Positions 1-7,988 of a stretch of 32,612 nt of DNA are shown here, in pieces; within the stretch, counting starts at the first letter, position 1; each line of letters opens with the position of its first letter. Under the pieces are notes generated by a model. That model was not told the origin of the DNA. It did not search any database and saw only the letters and a list, made by a program, of their open reading frames with translations. The position numbers were made by a program, and so were the translations under genes. This DNA is from Arenimonas malthae CC-JY-1. Lineage in GTDB: Bacteria > Pseudomonadota > Gammaproteobacteria > Xanthomonadales > Xanthomonadaceae. The stretch spans positions 1-32,612 of the forward strand of contig NZ_AVCH01000123.1 in assembly GCF_000747075.1 (NCBI RefSeq). The letters run 5' to 3'.

Positions 1-50
1 CTTCGGGCTCGATCAGCAACCACGTGATGGTGCGTCCGGGCACCAACTGA
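1..50 (+). CDS. 3' end of an unidentified gene (partial)
   Basis: An open frame enters from the left edge and ends at TGA 48-50. The last residues read SGSISNHVMVRPGTN. It is followed about 25 bases later by a strong hairpin terminator, which supports this being a real gene end. The fragment is too short to identify, and I do not assign a family. Confidence 0.4.
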   Translation, partial: SGSISNHVMVRPGTN

Positions 51-75
51 TCCTTCGGGTTCAGTAACGCCTTGG

Positions 76-106
76 AAGGGCCCGCTTCGGCGGGCCCTTC
101 TTTTTT
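76..106 (+). terminator. Rho-independent terminator of the upstream gene
   Basis: A perfect 10-bp stem (76-85 paired with 90-99) closes on a TTCG tetraloop (86-89) and is followed by C and six T's (101-106). It lies 26 bases after the stop codon at 48-50. This is a textbook intrinsic terminator and isolates the acyltransferase gene from upstream transcription. Confidence 0.93.
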
Positions 107-132
107 GCGGCGCCGTGGCGCTCGGCTATAGT
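105..132 (+). promoter_or_regulatory. Candidate promoter for the acyltransferase gene
   Basis: A good -10 element, TATAGT, lies at 127-132. A weak -35, TTGCGG, lies at 105-110, giving a 16-base spacer. Transcription would start near 139, about 28 bases before the ATG at 167. The -35 overlaps the end of the upstream terminator's T-tract. Confidence 0.45.
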
Positions 133-166
133 GGCCCGTCTTCGTTTGCAGGACTCCCGACAGGGC

Positions 167-1300
167 ATGTCTTCCCCGTTCCCGGACGCGCCGCCGACGG
201 CCCTGGCCCGGCTGGCCGGACTCTTCCTCGGCAGGCCGCGCGTGCGGCTCGACCAGGTCGACAGCCTCGACGGCCTGCGTGGCCTCGCGGTGCTGGTCGT
301 GCTGGCCTCGCACCTTTCCAATGCCGGCATGGGGCTGGTGCCCGGGCTCTCGCTCTCCGGCACCGGCAAGAGCGGCGTCTACCTCTTCTTCGTGCTCAGC
401 GCCTTCCTGCTGGTGCGCCTGTTGCTCAGGCGGACGCCCGCGCAGTTCGCCGATGCGAGGCTGTGGGCTGATTACGCGCTGCGGCGCGTGCTGCGCATCT
501 GGCCGCTTTACCTCGTGGTGCTGCTGTCGGCCTGGTGGCTCACGCGCAGTGGCCACGCCGGCTGGCACTACCAGCTCGACGATGCCGCGCTCTGGCGACA
601 CCTGGCCCTGCGCGAGGGCCAGAGCGTGCTGTGGAGCATCCCGGTCGAATTCGTGTTCTACCTGGTGCTGCCGTTCGTGGCGTGGGGGCTGGCCTTCTCG
701 ATGGCGCGGGCCTGGCCGTGGTGGCTGGAAGCCTTGGGCTTCGTGGCCGCGCTGGCCGCCGCCAGCTGGGCCTGGCCGCCCTCGACGGCGCTGGAGAACG
801 ACGTGCGCCTCGGGCCTTACCTGGTCATCTTCCTGTGCGGCGCCTTCGCCGCGCGCCTGGACCACCGAATCCGCGCCGCGGCCTCGCCGCCATCGAGCCG
901 GGCCTGGGGCATCGTCGGCCTCGTCGCCATCGCCGCGCTGCTGCTGACGGTGCCGGTGGCCTGGGCCGCGCTGGCCGGCAAGCCGGTCGATTACGGCTTC
1001 AACCACCGCTGGTTCCTGTTCTTCGGCCTGGCCTGGTCGGCACTGTTGCTGGCCGTGCTGCATGGCCCGCGCTGGCTGCGCCGTCCGTTCGCGTCGGCGC
1101 CCGCGCGCTGGGTGGGCGTGGTGAGCTTCAGTGCCTATCTCTGGCACATGCCGGTGCTCGACCTGCTGCGTGCCCACGGGCTCGCCACGTGGCCGCTGCC
1201 GGCGCTCTGGGCCCTGCTGGCCGCGCTGGCGGTGGCGGGCCTCTCCTTCCTGGCGTTCGAACGCCCGTGGCGCGACCTGCGCTTCGTGCGCAAAGGCTGA
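167..1300 (+). CDS. Acyltransferase 3 family membrane protein (OafA-like)
   Basis: This encodes a 377-residue polytopic inner-membrane protein with about ten hydrophobic segments. Family motifs are visible: SLDGLRGLAVLVVLASH near the N-terminus (the His is the presumed catalytic residue), GVYLFFVLSAFLL, RRVLRIWPLYLV, LWSIPVEFVFYLVLP and a late SAYLWHMPVL. Proteins of this family transfer acetyl or other acyl groups onto surface glycans, so O-antigen acylation is the likely role given the adjacent LPS cluster. That role is inferred. I chose ATG 167. An in-frame GTG at 131 would overlap the -10 element and adds residues unlike the family. The gene sits between a terminator and metB, with its own candidate promoter. 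Confidence 0.88.
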   Translation: MSSPFPDAPPTALARLAGLFLGRPRVRLDQVDSLDGLRGLAVLVVLASHLSNAGMGLVPGLSLSGTGKSGVYLFFVLSAFLLVRLLLRRTPAQFADARLWADYALRRVLRIWPLYLVVLLSAWWLTRSGHAGWHYQLDDAALWRHLALREGQSVLWSIPVEFVFYLVLPFVAWGLAFSMARAWPWWLEALGFVAALAAASWAWPPSTALENDVRLGPYLVIFLCGAFAARLDHRIRAAASPPSSRAWGIVGLVAIAALLLTVPVAWAALAGKPVDYGFNHRWFLFFGLAWSALLLAVLHGPRWLRRPFASAPARWVGVVSFSAYLWHMPVLDLLRAHGLATWPLPALWALLAALAVAGLSFLAFERPWRDLRFVRKG

Positions 1301-1339
1301 AAAAACCGCCTCCCCGGTGTCCCCCTTGGGCCTTGGGGG

Positions 1340-1345
1340 TATCAT
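1340..1345 (+). promoter_or_regulatory. Candidate -10 element for metB and the O-antigen operon
   Basis: TATCAT at 1340-1345 matches the -10 consensus at five of six positions. It lies 36 bases before the metB GTG, in the only gap (1301-1381) upstream of a long run of overlapping genes. The -35 region (around 1317-1322) is poor, so activation by another factor or a weak promoter is possible. Confidence 0.35.
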
Positions 1346-1381
1346 TCCCGGTCAGCCAACACCCAGCCTCCAGGAGTCTTC

Positions 1382-2530
1382 GTGGCCCACCGCCCCGGCA
1401 CCCTCGCCATCCACGCCGGCCAGTCGCCCGACCCGTCCACCGGGGCGGTGATGACGCCGATCTACGCCACGTCCACCTACGTGCAGGAAAGCCCGGGCGT
1501 GCACCAGGGCTACGAGTACTCGCGCAGCCACAACCCCACGCGCTTCGCCTACGAGCGCTGCGTGGCGGCGTTGGAAGGCGGCACCCGCGGCTTCGCATTC
1601 GCCTCGGGCCTGGCGGCCACCTCGACCATCCTCGAGCTGCTCGACAGCGGCAGCCACGTGCTGTGCATGGACGACGTCTACGGCGGTACCTACCGCCTGT
1701 TCGAGCGCGTGCGCCGCCGCAGCGCCGGCCTCGACTTCAGCTTCGTGGACCTGTCCGACGACGCCGCCTTCGACGCCGCCGTGAAGCCGGACACGAAGAT
1801 GGTTTGGATCGAAACCCCCACCAACCCCACGCTCAAGCTGGTGGACATCGCCGCCGTCGCCGCCAAGGCGCGGGCGCGCGGCCTGATCGTGGTGGTGGAC
1901 AACACCTTCTGCTCGCCCATGCTGCAGAAGCCGCTGGAACTGGGCGCGCACATCGTCATGCACTCGGCCACCAAGTACCTCAACGGCCACTCCGACATCG
2001 TCGGCGGCATGGCGGTGGTGGGCGACGACGCCGAACTCGCCGAGAAGATGGCCTTCCTGCAAAACGCCATCGGCGGCGTGCAGGGCCCCTTCGACAGCTT
2101 CCTGGCGCTGCGCGGCCTCAAGACCCTGCACCTGCGCATGAAGGCGCACTGCGAAAACGCCCAGGCCATCGCCGAGTGGCTGGAAAAGCACCCGAAGGTC
2201 GAGCGCGTGGCCTACCCGGGCCTGAAGTCGCACCCGCAGCACGCGCTCGCCTCGCGCCAGATGGCGGGCTACGGCGGCATGGTCAGCGTCTGGCTCAAGG
2301 GCGGTTTCGAGGCGGCCAAGGGCTTCATGGAAAAGCTCGAGCTGTTCGCCTGCGCCGAATCCCTGGGCGGCGTCGAGAGCCTGGCCAACCACCCGGCCGT
2401 GATGACCCATGCCTCGGTACCGGCCGAACGCCGCGCCGCGCTGGGCGTCACCGACAACCTGGTGCGCCTGAGCGTGGGCGTCGAGGACGTGGCCGACCTG
2501 CTCGCCGAGCTCGAGGACGCGCTGCGGTGA
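1382..2530 (+). CDS. metB: Cystathionine gamma-synthase/lyase-type PLP enzyme
   Basis: This 382-residue Cys/Met-metabolism PLP enzyme has the usual family length. Visible motifs include YEYSRSHNPTR near the N-terminus, FASGLAATSTIL, WIETPTNPTLK, VVDNTFCSP and the PLP-lysine segment HSATKYLNGHSD. Family members either make cystathionine from an activated homoserine and cysteine, or cleave it; sequence alone does not cleanly separate these. The metB symbol rests on position, because metB borders the O-antigen locus in Xanthomonas. The GTG start is supported by AGGAG at 1372-1376, five bases upstream. Its stop overlaps the wzm start (GTGA at 2527-2530), so the sulfur-amino-acid gene is translationally coupled to the polysaccharide exporter. 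Confidence 0.92.
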   Translation: MAHRPGTLAIHAGQSPDPSTGAVMTPIYATSTYVQESPGVHQGYEYSRSHNPTRFAYERCVAALEGGTRGFAFASGLAATSTILELLDSGSHVLCMDDVYGGTYRLFERVRRRSAGLDFSFVDLSDDAAFDAAVKPDTKMVWIETPTNPTLKLVDIAAVAAKARARGLIVVVDNTFCSPMLQKPLELGAHIVMHSATKYLNGHSDIVGGMAVVGDDAELAEKMAFLQNAIGGVQGPFDSFLALRGLKTLHLRMKAHCENAQAIAEWLEKHPKVERVAYPGLKSHPQHALASRQMAGYGGMVSVWLKGGFEAAKGFMEKLELFACAESLGGVESLANHPAVMTHASVPAERRAALGVTDNLVRLSVGVEDVADLLAELEDALR

Positions 2531-3354
2531 ACGCCCAGCCGGGCTGGGCGCGACGCGCCCTCCGCCCGTTGTCCGCACTCACCGAACACCGCTCGCTGAC
2601 GCTGGAGCTGGCCAAGCGCGACGTGCTCGGCCGTTACCGCGGCGCCAGCTTCGGCCTGCTGTGGTCGCTGATCAGCCCCTTCCTGATGCTGATGATCTAC
2701 ACCTTCGCCTTCGGCACGGTGATGGGCAACCGCTGGCCGCAGGTGGAGCAGGGCGGGGCCAGCTTCTCGATCATCCTGTTCGCGGCGCTGATCGTGCACG
2801 GCTTCTTTTCCGAAGTGCTCAACAAGGCGCCGACCCTGGTCACGGCCAACCCGAACTTCGTGAAGCGGGTGGTGTTCCCCATCGACATCCTGCCCTGGCC
2901 GCTGGTGATGTCCGCGCTCTTCCACGCCGGCACCACCCTGCTGGTGTTCCTGGCGCTGCGCCTGGTGATGGACGGCCAGCTGGCCTGGACCACGGTGTTC
3001 TTCCCGCTGGTGATGCTGCCGCTGCTGGTGCTGTGCCTGGCCATCGCCTGGTTCCTGGCGGCGCTGGGCGTGTACCTGCGCGACATCACCCAGGTGACGC
3101 CGCTGCTGTCGCTGGCGCTGCTGTTCCTGTCCACGGCCATGATGCCGCTCGAATCGGTGCCTGAGTCCTACCGCTGGGTGTTCGAATACAACCCGCTGAG
3201 CTTCATCATCGACCAGGCGCGCGCGGTGCTTCTGTGGCAGCAACTGCCGGACGCCTGGGGCCTGCTGCGCTACCTGGCGGTGGCGACCGGCCTGGCCTAC
3301 CTGGGCCGTTATTTCTTCGCCAAGGCGCGTTCGGGGTTCGCCGATGTCCTCTGA
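2527..3354 (+). CDS. wzm: O-antigen ABC transporter permease (Wzm)
   Basis: This 275-residue ABC-2 type permease has about six membrane spans. Recognisable stretches are LELAKRDVLGRYRGASFGLLWSL near the N-terminus, the FVKRVVFPIDILPW segment in the middle and the conserved YNPLSFIIDQAR near the C-terminus. It would form the membrane channel that moves undecaprenyl-linked O-polysaccharide to the periplasm together with the ATPase encoded next. The GTG start at 2527 lies inside the metB stop. The end overlaps the wzt ATG by 11 bases. A much longer open frame extends upstream through the acyltransferase and metB, but only the portion from 2527 resembles a protein family. Confidence 0.93.
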   Translation: MNAQPGWARRALRPLSALTEHRSLTLELAKRDVLGRYRGASFGLLWSLISPFLMLMIYTFAFGTVMGNRWPQVEQGGASFSIILFAALIVHGFFSEVLNKAPTLVTANPNFVKRVVFPIDILPWPLVMSALFHAGTTLLVFLALRLVMDGQLAWTTVFFPLVMLPLLVLCLAIAWFLAALGVYLRDITQVTPLLSLALLFLSTAMMPLESVPESYRWVFEYNPLSFIIDQARAVLLWQQLPDAWGLLRYLAVATGLAYLGRYFFAKARSGFADVL

Positions 3355-4717
3355 GGTCGCCATCCGCGCCACGCACGTGGGCAAGGCCTTCCCGGTCTAC
3401 GCGCGGCCGCACCACCGCCTGCTGCAGATGCTCTCGCCCGGCCCGGCCAACCGCTGGTACCGCGAATTCCACGCGCTGCGCGACGTGAGCTTCGAGATCC
3501 CGCGCGGGCAGACGGTCGGCATCGTCGGCCGCAACGGTTCGGGCAAGTCCACGCTGCTGCAGGTGCTGTGCGGCACGCTGTCGGCCAGCGCCGGCGACGT
3601 GGAGGTGCACGGCCGCGTGGCCGCGCTGCTCGAACTCGGCGCCGGCTTCAGCCCGGAATTCACCGGCCGCGAGAACGTCTACCTCAACGCCACCGTGCTC
3701 GGCCTGAGCCGGCGCGAGGTGGACGAACGCTTCGACAGCATCGCCGCCTTCGCCGACATCGGCGAGTTCATCGAACAGCCGGTCAAGACCTATTCCAGTG
3801 GCATGTACGTGCGCCTGGCCTTCGCCGTCGCCATCCACGTCGAACCCGACATCCTGGTGGTGGACGAGGCGCTGGCGGTGGGCGACGAGGCCTTCCAGCG
3901 CAAGTGTTTCGCGCGCATCGAACAGATCCGCCAGGCCGGCGCGACGGTGCTGTTCGTCTCGCACTCGGCCGGCACCGTGATCGAGCTGTGCGACCGCGCC
4001 CTGCTGCTCGACGGCGGGGAGCTGGTGGCCGACGGCGCGCCCAAGCAGGTGATCGGCCTGTACCAGAAGCTGCTGTACGCACCCGCCGGGCGCCTGGCCG
4101 AGCTTCGCGAGCAGGCCCGTGCCAACCCGGTGGCGGCGCTGGCGGGGCAGGAAAGCGCGCGCGACGCCGCGCCCGCGCCTGCCGCGGGCACCGCGGCCGA
4201 CGCCGGTCCCGAGCCCTGGTACGACGAATCGCTGCGCCCGGCCAGCACCCTGGCCTACGCCTCGCAGGGCGCGAGCATCGAGGACCCGCACCTCACCACG
4301 CCCGACGGCCGCCGCGTCAACGTGCTGGTGGCTGGCCGCGAGTACGTGTACCGCTACCAGGTCCGCTTCGAACAGGCGGCCGCGGGCGTGCGCTGCGGCA
4401 TGATGATGCGCACCGTCACCGGCGTCGAAGCCTGCGGCGCGGTGACCTCCACGGCGGAGCGGGCGCTGCCGGTGGTGGAAGCCGGCACGCGGCTGGCGGT
4501 GGCGTTCCGCTTCCGCTGCCTGCTGGCGGCGGGCGTGTATTTCCTCAATGCCGGCGTGCTGGCGCGGCTGGGCGAAGGCGAGGCCTACCTCGACCGCCGC
4601 ATCGACGTGGCCATGTTCCGGGTGTTGCCCGACGCGGGCCGCCTGGACACCGGGCTGGTGGGCATGGACGTGGTGCCGGCGCTGGCGCCGGCACCGGACG
4701 AAGGAGTGGCATCGTGA
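3344..4717 (+). CDS. wzt: O-antigen ABC transporter ATPase with C-terminal glycan-binding domain (Wzt)
   Basis: This is a 457-residue protein. The N-terminal ABC domain shows Walker A GRNGSGKST (62-70), signature YSSGM (150-154), Walker B ILVVDEA (170-176) and the H-loop SHS (206-208). A linker rich in Ala and Pro (about 255-290) leads to a beta-rich C-terminal domain (about 300-445) of the Wzt_C type. In E. coli O8/O9a such domains bind the modified non-reducing end of the finished O-antigen and license its export. That two-part architecture predicts that this O-antigen carries a recognisable cap. The gene overlaps wzm by 11 bases, and its stop overlaps the next start (GTGA at 4714-4717). 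Confidence 0.95.
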   Translation: MSSEVAIRATHVGKAFPVYARPHHRLLQMLSPGPANRWYREFHALRDVSFEIPRGQTVGIVGRNGSGKSTLLQVLCGTLSASAGDVEVHGRVAALLELGAGFSPEFTGRENVYLNATVLGLSRREVDERFDSIAAFADIGEFIEQPVKTYSSGMYVRLAFAVAIHVEPDILVVDEALAVGDEAFQRKCFARIEQIRQAGATVLFVSHSAGTVIELCDRALLLDGGELVADGAPKQVIGLYQKLLYAPAGRLAELREQARANPVAALAGQESARDAAPAPAAGTAADAGPEPWYDESLRPASTLAYASQGASIEDPHLTTPDGRRVNVLVAGREYVYRYQVRFEQAAAGVRCGMMMRTVTGVEACGAVTSTAERALPVVEAGTRLAVAFRFRCLLAAGVYFLNAGVLARLGEGEAYLDRRIDVAMFRVLPDAGRLDTGLVGMDVVPALAPAPDEGVAS

Positions 4718-6027
4718 CGACGCGCAGCCAAGGCATCGTGGTGGCGGGCATGCACCGCAGCGGCACTTCGGCCCTGTCCGGGGCGCTCTCGCGGCTGGGC
4801 ATCGCCCTGGGCGATTCGCTGGTGCCCGCGGCCGGCGACAACCCCAAGGGGTATTTCGAGCACGCGGGCGTGGTGGCCGTGCACGAGCAGCTGTTCCGCG
4901 AACTCGGCCGCTGGTGGTACGACCCGCGCGAACTGCCCGCCGGCTGGCTGGAATCGCCGGCCGCGCGCCGCGCCGAGGAGGCCCTGGTTTCGCTCCTGCG
5001 CGCCGACTTTTCCGGCGCTGCGCTGTGGGCGGTGAAGGACCCGCGCACCTGCCGCTTCCTGCCGCTCTGGCGCCGCGTGCTCGCGCGCCTGGCGGTGCCG
5101 GTGTCGGTGCTGGTGGTGATGCGCCCGCCGGGTGAAGTGGCGGCTTCGCTCGCCGCGCGCAACGGCTTCGGCCCGGAGCTCGGCGAGCTGCTGTGGCTGC
5201 GCCACGTGCTCGACGCCGTGCGCGGGTCGGCCGGCATGCCGCGCACCGTGATCGTCTACGAGGACATCGTGCGCGAACCGGTGGCCGCCATCGACGCCGC
5301 GCTGCAGCGGGTGGGCCTGCAGGCGCCCGTGCCCGCCGCCGAACGCGCCTCGGCCCTGGCCGGTTTCGTCGAGGCCTCGTACCAGCACCACGCGTCGGCC
5401 GCGCCGGCCGGGGCGACGCCGGTCGCCGGCCTCGCCCAACGCGTCTATGAAGCTGGCCGCGCGTTGGCGCGCGGGCAGGGGCGCTGGGAGGAGTTCGACG
5501 CGCTCGACGCCGAATTCCAGGCCCAGTGGCGCGCCGTCGGCCCCTTCGTGCAGGCCATGGGCGACGCGGTGTTCCCCGACCTCGAGGCCAGGGCCCGGCT
5601 GGCGGAGGAAATCCACGCGGCCCGCTCCGAGCTGGCGGCGCAGGTGCGCTGGGGCAAGGAAATGCTGGCCCAGCGCGAGGCGATGTCCGAGCAGCAGCAG
5701 GCGCTGAACGCCGCGCTCGCGCACCAGCGCGACCAGCTCGAGGCCGCGCTCTCGAACGCCCGCAGCGACCTGGCCGCGCAGGTGCGCTGGGCCGAGCAGA
5801 CGCTGGAACAGCACCGCGAGGTGGTGGCCGAGGCGCACCGCCAGTCCGCCGCCGACCGCGAGCGCATCGCCGACCTGCAGGCGCGGCTGCAGCTGGCCGA
5901 GCAGCGCATTTCCCGGCTGCTGGCCTCGTTCTCCTGGCGCGCCACCGCGCCGCTGCGCGCGCTCGGCCGCGCCCTTGGCCGCCGCCCGGCCGCCGCCACC
6001 CCGAATCCCCCCGAGAAAGACCAATGA
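4714..6027 (+). CDS. Sulfotransferase-like P-loop protein with long coiled-coil tail
   Basis: This is a 437-residue protein. An N-terminal sulfotransferase-like domain (about 1-230) carries a P-loop resembling the PAPS 5'-phosphosulfate loop, GMHRSGTSAL (12-21). It also has AVKDPRTCRFLPLW and VVMRPPGEVAASL, the latter resembling a 3'-phosphate-binding segment. From about 290 to 410 it is charged, heptad-rich coiled coil containing a repeat: ELAAQVRWGKEML (from 306) and DLAAQVRWAEQTL (from 352), 46 residues apart. The C-terminus has SFSWRATAPLRALGRAL, a tail also seen in polysaccharide enzymes of other families. GTG 4714 overlaps the wzt stop, and its own stop overlaps the next gene. The likely role is modification of the O-antigen, perhaps capping chain ends. 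The substrate is not known, and loss of sulfotransferase activity cannot be excluded. Confidence 0.82.
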   Translation: MTTRSQGIVVAGMHRSGTSALSGALSRLGIALGDSLVPAAGDNPKGYFEHAGVVAVHEQLFRELGRWWYDPRELPAGWLESPAARRAEEALVSLLRADFSGAALWAVKDPRTCRFLPLWRRVLARLAVPVSVLVVMRPPGEVAASLAARNGFGPELGELLWLRHVLDAVRGSAGMPRTVIVYEDIVREPVAAIDAALQRVGLQAPVPAAERASALAGFVEASYQHHASAAPAGATPVAGLAQRVYEAGRALARGQGRWEEFDALDAEFQAQWRAVGPFVQAMGDAVFPDLEARARLAEEIHAARSELAAQVRWGKEMLAQREAMSEQQQALNAALAHQRDQLEAALSNARSDLAAQVRWAEQTLEQHREVVAEAHRQSAADRERIADLQARLQLAEQRISRLLASFSWRATAPLRALGRALGRRPAAATPNPPEKDQ

Positions 6028-7151
6028 TCTACTTCACCTCCATCTGCTCCAACTACCTGCCCAAGGCGATGGCGCTGGCCGAATCGGTCAAGCGCCACGA
6101 TCCCGACGGCACCTTCGTGCTCTGCCTGGTCGAACGCGAGGCCCCGCAGGTGGCGCTCGACTTCCCGCACTTCGACGAAGTGGTGCTGGCCAAGGACGCG
6201 GGCTGGGAGGACTTCGACCGCTTCATGTTCCGCCACAGCATCGTCGAGGCCTCCACGGCGGTGAAGCCGCGCTTCATGATCCACCTCACCGAGCGCTACC
6301 CGCAGGCGGACAAGTTCGTCTACCTCGACCCCGACGTGCTGGTGTACGGCCCGTTCACCGAGCTCGACGCGCTGCTCGACCAGCACAGCATCGTGCTGGC
6401 GCCGCACCTGCTGCGGCCGGGCAACATCGACATGGAGATCAGCTCGCTGGCGCACGGTGCCTACAACCTGGGCTTCCTGGCGGTCAGCCGGGCGGAGAAT
6501 TCCGCGCGCTTCCTGCAGTGGTGGGCCGAGCGCCTGTTCCTGTACTGCTACGACGACAAGAGCCGCGGCATCTTCACCGACCAGAAGTGGATCGACCTGG
6601 TGCCGTGTTTCTTCGACTGCCACATCCTCAAGCACCACGGCTACGACTTCGCCACCTGGTCGCTGCTGGGCAGCGAGCTGGTGGAGACGCAGGCCGGCTA
6701 CGTCGCCAACGGCGACCCGCTGCGCTTCATCCATTTTTCGGGCCTCGACTCGGGCACGATCGACAAGGCCATCGGCTGGTGGCTGACGCCGGACAATTCG
6801 GCCACCTTCGTGAAGCTCTACGCCGAGTACCGCGCGTTGCTGGAGAAGCACGGCCAGGCCACGCTCGGCAAGACGCCCTGGAGCTACGCCACCTACGCCG
6901 ACGGCCGCAAGATCGCCCTGCAGGCGCGCGTGGCCTACCGCAACCCCGAACTGTGGGCCGCGGTGCCGCGCCCCTTCGAGGCCAGCGACGCCGTCTTCCT
7001 GCCCGAGGGCGAAGCCCCGGCCGCCGTGGCCGCCGCCACCGAGCCGCCTTCCATCCTCGACCGCTTCATGCGCTCGACCCGCGAGATCGGCCTGGGCCCC
7101 ACCATGGCCAAGGCCGTGCGCCGCATCACGGGCGGCAAGGCGGCGCGATGA
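6024..7151 (+). CDS. GT-A fold glycosyltransferase (DPDV type)
   Basis: This 375-residue cytoplasmic glycosyltransferase begins with a GT-A-like strand (MIYFTSICSNYLPKAMALAE). It has a metal- and nucleotide-binding DxD in FVYLDPDVLVYGPF (D102, D104). A later segment, GIFTDQKWIDLVPCFF, matches the DQ..LN-like region of GT8-related enzymes, and RFIHFSGLDSG provides a terminal His. It presumably adds one sugar to the O-antigen. The donor and linkage cannot be read from sequence. ATG 6024 overlaps the previous stop (ATGA), and its own stop overlaps the next start. Residues from about 325 to 375 are low in similarity to the fold and may be a flexible tail. Confidence 0.85.
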   Translation: MIYFTSICSNYLPKAMALAESVKRHDPDGTFVLCLVEREAPQVALDFPHFDEVVLAKDAGWEDFDRFMFRHSIVEASTAVKPRFMIHLTERYPQADKFVYLDPDVLVYGPFTELDALLDQHSIVLAPHLLRPGNIDMEISSLAHGAYNLGFLAVSRAENSARFLQWWAERLFLYCYDDKSRGIFTDQKWIDLVPCFFDCHILKHHGYDFATWSLLGSELVETQAGYVANGDPLRFIHFSGLDSGTIDKAIGWWLTPDNSATFVKLYAEYRALLEKHGQATLGKTPWSYATYADGRKIALQARVAYRNPELWAAVPRPFEASDAVFLPEGEAPAAVAAATEPPSILDRFMRSTREIGLGPTMAKAVRRITGGKAAR

Positions 7152-7984
7152 GCCGCGTCTCGATCGTCATCCCCTGCTACAACGCCGGCGACCTGCTGCG
7201 CGAAGCGGTGGATTCGGCGCTCGCGCAAACCCACGCCGACACCGAGGTGGTGGTGGTGGACGACGGTTCCACCGACCCGCGCACCGCCGAGGTGCTGGCG
7301 GCGCTGGCCGGCCCGCGCGTCACCGTGATCCGCCAGGCCAACGCCGGCCCCGCGGCCGCGCGCAACCGCGCCATCGAGGCGGCCACCGGCGAGTTCATCC
7401 TGCCGCTGGACGCCGACGACCGCTTCGACCCGACCTACGCCGCCAAGGCACTGGCGGAAATGCAGCGCGACCCGTCGCTGGGCATCGTCTACTGCGACGC
7501 GATGAAGTTCGGCGCCGAAACCGGCATTTGGCGGCTGCCGGCCTTTTCGCTGCGCGAGATGGCGGTGGACAACGTGATCTTCTGCTCCAGCCTGTTCCGC
7601 AAGGCCGACTGGGCCACCGTGGGCGGCTACCGCGAATCGCTGCGGCACGGCATGGAGGACTACGAATTCTGGCTGCGCATCCTGTCGCTGGGGCGCGGCG
7701 TGGCGAAGATCCCGGAGCCGCTGTTCTTCTACCGCATCCAGGAACGCTCGCGCACCACGCAGTTCATGGAGCACCGGCCGAACGTGGTGGCGACCTACGC
7801 CGAGATCTTCCGCGCCAACCTCGATTTCTTCGCGCGCCACGCCGAGGTGCTGTTCGAGCACCGCTTCCAGCAGTACCGCGAGCTCGACCACTTCCGCTAC
7901 CGCTACGGCAAGCTCGACCAGTGGATCGAGAAGCGCGGCGGCTGGATCAAGCGGTTCGCGCAGTTCGTCCGGCGCAGGCTCTGA
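7148..7984 (+). CDS. Family 2 glycosyltransferase
   Basis: This 278-residue GT2 enzyme has the classic order of motifs. These are VSIVIPCYNAGDLLREAVDS at the N-terminus, VVVVDDGSTD (34-43), NAGPAAARNRAIEAATGEF (from 65), the DxDD metal site LPLDADDRF (86-94), and MEDYEFWLRI holding the likely catalytic acidic residue. No membrane segment is visible, so it acts at the cytoplasmic face on a lipid-linked acceptor. It starts within the stop of the previous glycosyltransferase (ATGA at 7148-7151), in the same operon. The sugar transferred is unknown. Confidence 0.92.
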   Translation: MSRVSIVIPCYNAGDLLREAVDSALAQTHADTEVVVVDDGSTDPRTAEVLAALAGPRVTVIRQANAGPAAARNRAIEAATGEFILPLDADDRFDPTYAAKALAEMQRDPSLGIVYCDAMKFGAETGIWRLPAFSLREMAVDNVIFCSSLFRKADWATVGGYRESLRHGMEDYEFWLRILSLGRGVAKIPEPLFFYRIQERSRTTQFMEHRPNVVATYAEIFRANLDFFARHAEVLFEHRFQQYRELDHFRYRYGKLDQWIEKRGGWIKRFAQFVRRRL

Positions 7985-7988
7985 AGCG

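Noticed and set aside
535-2526. Long open frame leading into wzm, through the acyltransferase and metB genes
   Set aside because: It is Arg/Ala/Gly-rich with no family resemblance, and two well-supported genes occupy this region in other frames. Only the part from 2527 is the real permease.
1352-2578. 408-residue open frame antisense to metB
   Set aside because: It is His/Gly/Val-rich and low in complexity. It mirrors the codon bias of metB and has no recognisable motif.
3568-4713. Frame upstream of the sulfotransferase-like protein
   Set aside because: It overlaps the wzt coding region and reads as Arg-rich nonsense. The real start is the GTG at 4714.
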